DNA from: Siphonodentalium dalli
Lineage: Eukaryota; Mollusca; Scaphopoda; Gadilida; Siphonodentaliidae
Reading direction: 5' to 3'
Length of the DNA stretch: 64,000 bases
Assembly: GCA_032622095.1 (NCBI GenBank)
Contig: CP136063.1
Location: 26,414,987-26,478,986, forward strand
The notes beneath the pieces are model-generated. The model had not been told where the DNA came from, did no database searches, and saw only the letters and a program-made list of their open reading frames with translations. Of the stretch, positions 20,774 through 28,567 are shown piece after piece (within the stretch, counting starts at the first letter, position 1; every line of letters begins with the position of its first letter). The translations under genes were made by a program, and so were the position numbers.

Positions 20774-20800
20774 TGGGTGGCCCTGAAAAGGGCCGTTTTT
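20774..20800 (-). terminator. histone-type 3' stem-loop 1
   Basis: On the minus strand the sequence is AACGGCCCTTTTCAGGGCCA followed by CCCA: a 6-bp GGCCCT/AGGGCC stem at 20779-20794 with a TTTC loop, A-rich 5' flank and ACCCA 3' flank. This matches the metazoan replication-dependent histone mRNA 3' end in every element. It sits about 20 bp after the stop of the minus-strand frame ending at 20814. Read on the plus strand the loop would be GAAA, which does not fit, so the direction is clear. Confidence 0.85.
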
Positions 20801-20813
20801 TCTTTTCCAGAAT

Positions 20814-21041
20814 TCATAAAAATTCTGCCAAATCAGGATATATCCCGTTGGGATTAATTGTCACAGACCAAGTAGACTTTGATCTGTGCGCCGCAGCAGC
20901 CTGAGCAAAGCTGCCAATCGCTACATTGCACAGATCTTTCTTCTTGATCTGTGACAAGATCTCCACGAGATCAAGATTGCTTGATTCTTTATCACATACT
21001 TCAGGCGATGGTCGTCGCCGAGCCAGAAAATCTCTTAGCAT
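20814..21041 (-). CDS. cassette A minus-strand protein, uncertain 5' end
   Basis: An open frame ending 20 bp before histone-type stem-loop 1. The first ATG is at 21041 (75 residues), but the same frame stays open without ATG to about 21180, close to the TATA-like box of the shared promoter. The first ATG after that box (near 21132) is in another frame and stops after 15 codons. The 5' end has therefore probably lost its start or suffered a frameshift. The protein has a basic start and a segment DLVEILSQIKKKDLC; no domain is recognised. Compared with cassette B, only position and 3' stem-loop are shared. Confidence 0.4.
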   Translation of the reverse strand: MLRDFLARRRPSPEVCDKESSNLDLVEILSQIKKKDLCNVAIGSFAQAAAAHRSKSTWSVTINPNGIYPDLAEFL

Positions 21042-21179
21042 CTGCTTCTGTACCACCTTTTGTTCAGGAGAATCCTGCCATTTCCTATATGTTCTTATTT
21101 CCGTCTCCTCTGACGAATCTCTCTTCCTCCATAACTTCTTGAAAAATTTCTTTAAAGACGGTATAATGAATGAAGTTCA

Positions 21180-21781
21180 CTGAAAAAGTGAAAATATTTT
21201 TATACATTTGACACGGGCGTCAATGAAATCACATGTCGCGTTGGCGTTAAAATTGACAAATATTTCCTCAAGTTGTGTTTTTTCAGAGACGGATCAGCAT
21301 GCATATTTTTCTTGATCATTATTGTATAGCGATCAAACAAATGTTTTTTATTTCGTTAGATCATTATCTATTATTTGGTAAACATGATTTGATATATTTG
21401 TTATCTCGTTAGGAAAATATGGATTGTTTTTCTAGTTTTTGTTTTTGGAAATGTACATATTTTATACATAAAACTGAACACAAGAAACATACTGAACATT
21501 TTTCTTCATCATTACAATTGATAACTTTACTTGGTCATCGTTTATGAACGAAGATGAATTCATATGTTAAAACATCTTAATTAATTGTATATACTATCAT
21601 GAATTTAATCTATAACATATCGAAATAGTAAAACTAACAGATAATGCACTGTAAAGAAACACAACGCCAGGAAACATTTGTCATTTTTAACGTCAAAGTA
21701 TTATGTGGTTTCTCTACCGCCCGCGCAATCGTGATATATGTTTAAGCACGGCCGTGAACAATTTTTATTCTGCATTCAAAG
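21180..21781. promoter_or_regulatory. cassette A bidirectional control region
   Basis: About 590 bp, nearly identical to 22800-23380, lying between divergent frames. It is AT-rich, with TATA-like boxes facing outward (minus side TGTATAAAAATATT near 21195-21210; plus side GATATATG near 21735). A 44-bp segment at 21225-21268 recurs in inverted orientation at 21669-21713, partly diverged, so each side has the same proximal block. Promoter function is inferred from layout. Confidence 0.65.
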
Positions 21782-21955
21782 ATGACCGCAATCCCCGAAC
21801 CGTTGATGTCTATACTAAGAGGAACGATAGGTCTAACACCCCAGATAATGTGGGACAGACACGCAAAAGAAGTAACCGCCAGTTCAAAACTGGTTATGCA
21901 AAAAAGAACAGCGGTGGAACAAAAGCAAAAGTCTCAAAAGAAAATCGTGGCGTGA
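21782..21955 (+). CDS. cassette A plus-strand 57-residue protein
   Basis: The start ATG (21782) lies at the exact equivalent of the cassette B start within the duplicated leader (CATTCAAAGATGAC). The frame ends at a TGA 20 bp before a histone-type stem-loop. The sequence is basic and Gln/Lys-rich at the C terminus; no domain is recognised. A longer frame on the same strand (21703-22050) runs through both stem-loops and is rejected for that reason. Small size and lack of similarity to the cassette B protein make coding status uncertain. Confidence 0.4.
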   Translation: MTAIPEPLMSILRGTIGLTPQIMWDRHAKEVTASSKLVMQKRTAVEQKQKSQKKIVA

Positions 21956-21970
21956 ACTTTGATGCCGTAC

Positions 21971-22045
21971 AAAACGGCCCTTTTCAGGGCCAAAAACAAA
22001 AACGGTCCTTTTCAGGACCAACCAATTTTTTCAAAAAGAAAAACT
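21971..22045 (+). terminator. histone-type 3' stem-loops 2 and 3 in tandem
   Basis: Two plus-strand stem-loops follow the cassette A plus gene. GGCCCTTTTCAGGGCC lies at 21976-21991 with AAAAC before it, and GGTCCTTTTCAGGACC at 22004-22019 with AAAAAC before and AACCA after. The second has a compensating change (C to T against G to A) that keeps the stem paired, which argues for selection on structure. A purine-rich CAAAAAGAAAAAC at about 22032-22044 is placed like a histone downstream element for U7 pairing. Confidence 0.82.
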
Positions 22046-22155
22046 TTTAGCATTGCTTAAGAACTAATAATGTTCCTTGTACCCTATGTTTCGTTTTGAA
22101 AAAATCACGCCACGAATAATTTAAAACAAAATATACTTGCAAATATTTGTTGTTG

Positions 22156-22161
22156 AATAAA
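22156..22161 (+). other. poly(A) signal AATAAA, cassette boundary
   Basis: AATAAA lies in a segment (22150-22215) that repeats the end of the preceding unit (20697-20770, AATAAA at 20707). Thus each unit carries both a poly(A) signal for plus-strand transcripts and, further on, a stem-loop for the convergent minus-strand gene. Confidence 0.5.
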
Positions 22162-22223
22162 ATATGAATTGAACAATCGTGTTTTGATTTTTCAGCAATG
22201 AAAGAGTAACCTTTTGGGAAATG

Positions 22224-22250
22224 TGTGTGGCCCTGAAAAGGGCCGTTTTA
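22224..22250 (-). terminator. histone-type 3' stem-loop 4
   Basis: On the minus strand: AACGGCCCTTTTCAGGGCCA followed by CACACA, with the stem at 22229-22244. It begins about 17 bp after the stop of the frame ending at 22267. Downstream sequence (TTCCCAAAAGGTTACTCTTTC) is conserved with stem-loop 1. It lacks the exact ACCCA flank seen in stem-loop 1. Confidence 0.82.
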
Positions 22251-22266
22251 AAATTATCATCTGACT

Positions 22267-22755
22267 TTAACATCGTTTTGTGTTTTTCTTATATCTTGAC
22301 ATATCTTTCCCATGAGAACCGATAGCTTTTGCGAATTCATCACTTTTCTCTGTATCTTTAGATTCTTTACAAGGAAGACGAAATCTGACTTTTGTCTCAG
22401 TAGAAGGCTTCATGATACTTTTAGGTTGTGTTTCTTTCGCCGCCAATATATTTTCTTTTTTGATCTGTTTCTGTTCTTTCGATCTCTGAACATCATGAAC
22501 CCTGATTGGTATATCTATCTCTTCTGCAACGAAACGAAGATTCACTTTCACTTCTTGATGCGTTACTTGTGTTTTCACGTCAATATCCCTGCGAAGACAT
22601 CTCAGTTCATCTAAAATCGCTTTTAAAATGAGTGTATCATCACCTATAGTCATTGTCGTATTAGCTTGGCCTGTTGACTGTGGTGCCGCATATGTATTCT
22701 GTGCAACAGGATTACTGTGTATCTCACTCTGAAGAAATTCTGTTAACGGATCCAT
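22267..22755 (-). CDS. cassette B minus-strand coiled protein
   Basis: 162 residues from the ATG at 22755; an upstream in-frame extension to 22809 is disfavoured because it enters the TATA box. The N terminus is polar. A helical segment around AILDELRCLRRDID is followed by a Lys/Glu-rich region and a basic C terminus ending KKNTKRC. No recognised domain and no resemblance to histones. The frame is intact and ends 17 bp before a histone-type stem-loop. It is divergent from the OTU-like gene across the shared control region. Function unknown. Confidence 0.6.
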   Translation of the reverse strand: MDPLTEFLQSEIHSNPVAQNTYAAPQSTGQANTTMTIGDDTLILKAILDELRCLRRDIDVKTQVTHQEVKVNLRFVAEEIDIPIRVHDVQRSKEQKQIKKENILAAKETQPKSIMKPSTETKVRFRLPCKESKDTEKSDEFAKAIGSHGKDMSRYKKNTKRC

Positions 22756-22789
22756 CTTTGATAGCAATGCAATGTAACGTTGATCAAAT

Positions 22790-23380
22790 TCGAAAATATT
22801 TATATACATTTGACACGGGTGTCAATGAAATCACATGTCGCGTTGGCGTTAAAATTGACAAATATTTCCTCAAGTTGTGTTTTTTCAGAGACGGATCGGT
22901 ATGCATATTTTTCTTGATCATTATTGTATAGCGATGAAACAAATGTTTTTAATTTCGTTAGATCATTATCTATTATTTGGTAAACATGATTTGATATATT
23001 TGTTATCTCGTTAGGAAAATATGGAATGTTTTTCTAGTTTTTGTTTTTGGAAATGTACATATTTTATACATAAAACTGAACACAAGAAACATACTGACAT
23101 TTTTCTTCATCATTACAACTGATAACTTTACTTGGTCATCGTTTATGAACGAAGATGAATTCATATGTTAAAACATCTTAATTAATTGCATATACTATCA
23201 TGAATTTAATCTATAACATATCGAAATAGTGAAACTAACAGATAATGCACTGTAAAGAAACACAACGCCAGGAAACATTTGTCATTTTTAACGTCAACGC
23301 GACATGTGATTTCTCTACCGCCCGCGCAATCGTGATATATGTTCAAACACGGCCGTGAACAAATTATTCTGCATTCAAAG
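22790..23380. promoter_or_regulatory. cassette B bidirectional control region
   Basis: Nearly identical to 21180-21781. A 44-bp block at 22827-22870 (TCACATGTCGCGTTGGCGTT within it) is repeated in inverted orientation at 23270-23313, retaining the same core (AACGTCAACGCGACATGTGA). Each block sits next to an outward-facing TATA-like box: TATATAAATA near 22800 for the minus gene, GATATATG near 23333 for the plus gene. The mirror arrangement suggests one factor drives both genes. Confidence 0.68.
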
Positions 23381-23845
23381 ATGACTGCTGTAAACATAAC
23401 ATATCTTAACGAGATGATGGTCCAGGGAGTATACTGTAAAGCAGTGTACGACGAAGAAATATCTCTATTTTGGAGAGCACTCAGCGTTGCGGTTTACGGG
23501 ACGACCGATAGATGGATGTTTCTGAGAGATGCGGTGGTTGACCTGTACTACACAGAGAGTGACGAACTTGGGGCGTCGGCGCAAGACTTACGGCACACAC
23601 CACTTTTGGCCGAATCAAGATTGATGGTTGAATTAGCTGCGACTGTTATACAGCGACCTATCGTCATGTTTGATGCTACCAAAGGCGGCTACAAATCAAC
23701 ACCAAGATTCAAGACATCAATACCTCTAGTGTGGATCCCCCACGTTTGCCACGAGCATTATTGTGAATGCGAAATATGGATGAGGAGAGGAGACAAATCA
23801 ATTGAAGTTTTGTCGAACAAAGAAGTTCAATGTGGCGGATTCTAA
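23381..23845 (+). CDS. OTU-like protein with altered catalytic motif
   Basis: 154 residues from the ATG at 23381. The layout resembles an OTU cysteine protease: D24 followed by a SLFWRALSVAVYG helix start (residues 28-40), an LRDAVVDLY helix, ES..MVELAAT (residues 78-87), then a C-terminal strand with several His (HVCHEHYC). Canonical OTU enzymes have DGNCLFRAL; here the Cys position reads Ser or Ile and a Trp is inserted, so it may be inactive or mis-assigned. The stop is 20 bp before a stem-loop whose second half is cut by the palindrome centre. The last ~45 codons are duplicated in inverted orientation at 23893-24061. Confidence 0.5.
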   Translation: MTAVNITYLNEMMVQGVYCKAVYDEEISLFWRALSVAVYGTTDRWMFLRDAVVDLYYTESDELGASAQDLRHTPLLAESRLMVELAATVIQRPIVMFDATKGGYKSTPRFKTSIPLVWIPHVCHEHYCECEIWMRRGDKSIEVLSNKEVQCGGF

Positions 23846-24061
23846 ACTATAACAAAAATAAAAACGGCCCTTTTCGAATATTTGGTGGCCCTGAAAAGGG
23901 CCGTTTTTATTTTTGTTATAGTTTAGAATCCGCCACATTGAACTTCTTTGTTCGACAAAACTTCAATTGATTTGTCTCCTCTCCTCATCCATATTTCGCA
24001 TTCACAATAATGCTCGTGGCAAACGTGGGGGATCCACACTAGAGGTATTGATGTCTTGAAT
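23707..24061. repeat. palindrome with 169-bp arms centred on a stem-loop
   Basis: The arm 23707-23875 is reverse-complementary to 23893-24061 with no indel (pairs sum to 47768) and no mismatch that I found. The 17-nt spacer lies inside the left histone-type stem-loop, which therefore has only its 5' half (23866-23875), while the right arm has the full loop at 23887-23902 on the minus strand. The palindrome thus fuses two tail-to-tail copies of the 3' end of the OTU-like gene. Confidence 0.9.
23885..23907 (-). terminator. histone-type 3' stem-loop 5
   Basis: On the minus strand: AACGGCCCTTTTCAGGGCCA followed by CCAAA, with the stem at 23887-23902. It belongs to the right palindrome arm and shows what the complete 3' end of the plus-strand gene presumably was. 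Confidence 0.8.
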
Positions 24062-24380
24062 ATGGTTCACATATAATTTGATCAAATCCACAGAAGTCAA
24101 TTAGAAAATTCAAAAGCCATGGGTTAAAGGAGTTGACTGCCTCTCTGCCAACCTCGTTTATTTTATCTTGAACAGCAGGGTAGACGGTATCGTACTGTTC
24201 CTCATATATAAATATGGTATTTGTGTCAACCTTATCTTCTTTCAAAAAATCACACTGCGGATTTCTGCGTCAAAATATTTGTGGAACCTCTCAGGTATAC
24301 ATTCTATCATTGGGCCCAAAAGCTCAGGTTCTGATGCACCCTCCAAGTGAAAACTATTTGATTTAGCAGTTCCCATTGTG
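24062..24380 (-). pseudogene. unrecognised protein fragment, frameshifted
   Basis: From an ATG at about 24378 an open frame of 44 codons ends near 24245; with a one-base shift it continues to the palindrome border at 24061 (segments EEQYDTVYPAV and NPWLLNFLIDFCGFDQI). It lies just inside the Harbinger-like right end at 24592, with upstream sequence suitable for a promoter. It may be the first exon of the second Harbinger gene, cut off by the Polinton block. I do not recognise the protein. Confidence 0.35.
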
Positions 24381-24499
24381 TAATTTTAATTTCTAAATTT
24401 CATGTTAAAACAACTTTCTACGAATTGCGCATGTCAAGAATGGCACCATTCCTCATTGGTAGGTGGAATACGCAGAATCATTCGGAATAGTATTCCGTA

Positions 24500-24592
24500 A
24501 TCAGTTATGCCACTTTAAATTAGCAGAATACTATTCTGTCTATTCTGTGCATATCTACCATTCCGGAATGGCCCACGGAAACGCACTGTTGT
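24500..24592 (-). repeat. right end of the Harbinger-like transposon
   Basis: Read on the minus strand it starts AGTGCGTTTCCGTGGGCC and continues with ATTCCGGAAT, ACAGAATAG and related motifs, mirroring 5357-5445. If both are ends of one element, the Polinton and its cassette (about 8-24 kb) are nested within it. Confidence 0.45.
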
Positions 24593-24655
24593 ATTTATAC
24601 CCTCAACAGTAAACAAAATACATTCCATTTCTCGTGCAATTGCCGATGCGTTATT

Positions 24656-25730
24656 GTTAGTTCAACTTTACTTTGTAAAGTTTGAGCTATTACCATGGCT
24701 TTGTCGTCCGTCGTCCGTGTGTGCGCTAGGCGTCAACAATAGAGGCTACAGGTCGTACCTTTGATCGCATCATTATGAAATTTGTCATAGCTGTTGACAT
24801 CAACTTTTGTACCGGAATGATTCATTTTGGGTCATACAGAAAAAAAACATGGCCGCCAGTGGCCATCTTAGATTTCAAAATTCAATCCATTAGCACGGGC
24901 TACAGGCTGTACTGATCGTCATGAAATGGGAACGAGTAATTTTGGGGTCATTCGGCCAAAAAACATGGCCACCAGCAGCCATCTTCGATTTTACTCTTTG
25001 CATGACTAAATCCTTTAGCACGGGCTACATGTCGTACCTTTAGTCAGATCATCATAAAATTTGTCATGAATGTTAACAATGACATGTAGATGGGAACGAG
25101 TCATTTTTAGCTCAACTTTACTTTGTAAAGTTTGAGCTATTGCCATGGCTTTGTCGTCCGTGTGTGCGTGTGTACGTAAGGCGTCAACAATGCAGGCTAC
25201 AGGTCTTACCTTTGGTCGGATCATTATGAAATTTGTCATAGCTGTTGACATCAACATTTAGACCAGAATGATTAATTTTGGTCATTCGGAAACAAAACAT
25301 GGCCGCCAGTGGCCATATTGGATTTAAAATTCAATTCATTAGCACGGGCTACAGGCCGTACTGTTTGTCTGATCATCATGAAATTTGTCATGGATGTTAA
25401 TATTGACATGTAGATGGGAACGAATAATTTTGGGGTCATTCGGACAAAAAAACATGGCCACCAGCGGCCATCTTGGATTTCAAAATTTAATCCATTAGCA
25501 CGGGCCACAGGTCGTACTGTTCGTCTGATCATCATCATGAAATTTGTCACGGATGATAATATTGACATGTAGATGGGAACGAGTAATTTGGGGTCATTCG
25601 GCCAAAAAACATAGCCGCCAGCAGCCATATTGGATTTTACTTTTTGTATGACTAAAACCTTTACTGCTCATTTTTGTTTACACTCCTAAAAAATTACCTT
25701 CTTTACAAAGTTGAGCTACAGTGTCATTGA
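24656..25730. mobile_element. TIR element filled with ~155-bp tandem repeats
   Basis: The left end TAGTTCAACTTTACTTTGTAAAG and right end CTTTACAAAGTTGAGCTA are inverted copies. The interior contains an additional internal left end at about 25110 and at least four copies of a ~125-155-bp unit beginning TTAGCACGGGCTACAG (near 24890, 25016, 25340, 25496). No coding sequence. It looks like a non-autonomous DNA element whose core has been amplified in tandem, possibly two elements nested end to end. Confidence 0.6.
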
Positions 25731-25739
25731 CACTTTCAT

Positions 25740-26345
25740 TGTTATATCTAGTTATTAGTGCAGTGTCAGATCTTCAAGAGCCTATTTTCGATCAGAAACT
25801 CCAGCAACTGTTGTGGAACCAGAATAAAGTTTAATTCTTTTTTAAATCATTGTAGTGTTACAGTCTAATTGGGAATCAAATCATGTTATTTCATAACATT
25901 ATGTTGCTTTATTCAATGTACGTCTGAAGCATTCACCATCGATTCCTATTACCATACGTTAACGACTGGTCTAATCAAATCGTTCCACAATTTTCTGTGA
26001 TACAATCAGAATCTACAATGCGTGTGTAAGTCACAACAATAAAGAGCGTTCCGTTGGGTTTTGAGGAATTTATCCATACCGCTAATGCCTTACACGTACA
26101 TTGAATACAATATATGGAATAATACGATCTAATTCCCGATTAGAGTGGTGTTGTTATTGATTTGTGATGTCTATTTTATGTATTTAGTTTTTAAAAGAAA
26201 TACCGTATGATATATTGTTTGTGTTTGTTTTTGTTTTTTTTACAAATTGTTACCCAGCTGGACGTATTTATAATTATTTTAAAGTTAATTTGATAACCTG
26301 CCTGCACATATGTCATTTTTATACATTCCTGATGTGGAATTTAAT
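25740..26345. other. AT-rich non-coding stretch
   Basis: No gene or organised repeat detected. Confidence 0.5.
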
Positions 26346-26463
26346 AACGTAGAACTAACGTGCAAATTTGCTAACATACAGCACATGTGCAATTTTATAT
26401 CTCTTAAGAGCTATGAAATTGCACATATGCTTTGTTAGCAAATTTGCACGTTAGTTCTACGTT
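26346..26463. repeat. 50-bp-arm palindrome
   Basis: The arm 26346-26395 (AACGTAGAACTAACGTGCAA at its start) is matched in inversion by 26414-26463 with few mismatches and an ~18-nt loop. A partial third copy of the arm follows near 26481-26520. It resembles a fold-back MITE. Confidence 0.8.
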
Positions 26464-27350
26464 AGAAATTTGATTGGGAATTTTCCAACATAGAATTACG
26501 TGCATATGTGCAAAATGTTAGTTTTTAAGCTCCGCCCATCTCACTTTTGACAGTTATATTACGACATATTACGACCGGGTATATTCTACGTTGGCGATCA
26601 GATTAGAAATCTGCTTAGATCTAATGTGGTTTTAGGTTAGCAGTTTTTGGTAAGGCTATATATTCGATAGTACAGAAGATAGTATATTTATTGTGGGGGG
26701 GGGGGGGGCTATATAAATGGGGTTCGTCGAGCTGTCCATCCATCCGTCCATCACACTTTTGAGTACATTCATGGTGTAATCAACTCCTCCTACAGTTTTC
26801 ATCCTACAGATTTGAAACTTCAGAATATTGTAGCCCATATATTGAAGATGTGCAACATGTATATAAATATAATTTTTTGACAAAGTTATTAACCGTTTTC
26901 GACTTTGATCGTAGATAATTTGAAACTTCAGAGTGATGTTACCCACATATTGGTGATGTGCAACATGTATATAGATGACGGAAATTTTTAAGGAGTTTTC
27001 AAAATTTTCTCACACCAGGCGGAACAACCATGGTCAGCCCGGTGTGTACTGGTCTCTTGTCCGGAGCCGTGTGCATTTGTCTGGAGTTAAGACACCACTA
27101 GATGTTAGGATTTATTCAATTTTTCAGGTTAAAATATCTGAATGTTTCCATAATGGGAATTTAGAACCATGGTTTATGACTATATAGGATATTAGGCCTG
27201 AGAGCACTGAGGTGCAATGGGGGGGGGGGGTGCAACTGGAATTATGCAAGACTTGTGTTTGGTCCGAATCTGATTCAAGGGGAGGGGTGCAGTTGGAATT
27301 TCCCAAGGTGGACCCCCCAACGGAAACCCTCTAGCCACGTCCCTGCCTGT
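26464..27350. repeat. degenerate hAT-like repeat copy with G-runs
   Basis: Contains a run of 13 G near 26695 and another near 27220. The right portion (about 26970-27350) parallels 28880-29403 and ends CTCTAGCCACGTCCCTG, close to the terminus of the hAT-type element at 28576-29403. The left end could not be found, so this copy is truncated or rearranged. No genes. Confidence 0.55.
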
Positions 27351-27745
27351 GATGACCCAGAATATAAGATTTCGAACTGCCTGGGTCGTGATTATTGTAG
27401 AGTGGGTACATCTTAATGAGTGTGCGAAATTTCAGTCCAGTGCGCACATGCTCTTAAGGTTGGGTCATTAGTGTCTTATTGAGTAAAACGAGGTTTCCTT
27501 GACTCGTGGTGACCCAGAATATAGGAGTTCGAACTGCGTGGCTCGTGGTTATTGTAGAGTCGGTACATGCCGATGACCGTGCCAAAGTTCAGTTACCATA
27601 GTTGAGTTGAAAGTTCGCACGGGTTCATAATGTGGTGTCAGATTGTCATATTGCGTAACACTAGGTATCCGTGACCAGTGGTATGGGGGTGATTATTGTA
27701 GATTTGGTATCTGTCGATGAACATGCCAAATTTCAAGACCCAGTG
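27350..27745. repeat. ~160-bp tandem repeat, about 2.5 units
   Basis: Units begin GTGATGACCCAGAATATA (near 27350 and 27508), with a shorter third near 27670. Each contains GATTATTGTAGA and a CATGCCGATGA-type segment. They are diverged, with no coding capacity. Confidence 0.65.
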
Positions 27746-27960
27746 TGGTCGGGAAAATGCACACAATGCACATCGGGATAATATATTGGTAATAAACGCT
27801 CTTTATTGCTAGTAGTTAGTGCCTCTTCGTGTCATTAGACGTCAACATCACCCTGTCGTGAAATTCCCAGCGTAATTTTCCTTTTGTGTACCACGTTGCA
27901 TGCATATGTTCTGGGCTGAATAATAAACGCTCCTTGCGCATCATACTATAAAGTTATTAT

Positions 27961-28112
27961 ACAATGTTGTGTATAGTATGTGTTTTTCTTGTACTCGTCC
28001 AGGTTGTGGTGAAAAGTCATATTGGACGAGACACACCAGTGTCGAGTCCACTATGACTTTTCACCACCACCTGGACGAGTACAAGAAAAACTCATACTGT
28101 ACACAACATTGT
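27961..28112. repeat. 66-bp-arm fold-back element
   Basis: The arm starting at 27961 (ACAATGTTGTGTATAGTATG) is matched in inversion up to 28112, with a short loop near 28036. Related AAAGTCATATTGGA-type segments recur at 28380-28445, so this belongs to a local family. Confidence 0.8.
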
Positions 28113-28567
28113 GTAATGAAATTTTTATTATCAATCTATGTTTATCCAAATTTTGGAAATAAAACTTTTGTGGTTATTTTTGGTATTTGTCGGCACTTAA
28201 TTCTCTATAAAAACCTGTACGTATATTGATAAAAGCATCATTTGGAAAAGTAAACACGGAAGTGAGAAAAAAACTCAATGTGGAAGTGAAATGTCTGCTA
28301 AAATCCATCAATGTTGCGCGCGCATCACAATTTCACCGATTCATTTCGCAATAGAGTTAATTCGTGACGTCACGGAGTCCAATATGAAAAGTCATATTGT
28401 ACCGTCGGGAGTCCAATATGACTTTCGGGAGTCCATATGACTTTTTCAGGACTATCACTTGGCGGCTTTTGCCCAATCGGAAATGGTGTTAGTCAAGGGA
28501 TGGATAATATACACCAGTACGTTTTAACAGAACATTAATTTGAAAAATATTCAAAACGTCCTCAATG
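28113..28567. other. non-coding stretch
   Basis: Includes scattered fragments of the preceding fold-back family near 28380-28445. No gene. Confidence 0.5.

Noticed and set aside
20779-20794. Bacterial-style intrinsic terminator (GC stem followed by T run on the plus strand)
   Set aside because: Gene content is animal. The minus-strand reading matches the histone 3' end consensus much better than a terminator would.
21703-22050. 115-codon plus-strand frame in cassette A
   Set aside because: It starts inside the duplicated leader and reads through both histone-type stem-loops. The equivalent start of cassette B points to the shorter frame at 21782.
24656-25628. Minus-strand frames of 80-118 codons in the 25-kb region
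   Set aside because: They are repeated peptide copies arising from the tandem repeat, without domain signal.
26688-26712. G-run as a possible quadruplex regulatory site
   Set aside because: A single homopolymer inside a decayed repeat. No conserved context to support a function.
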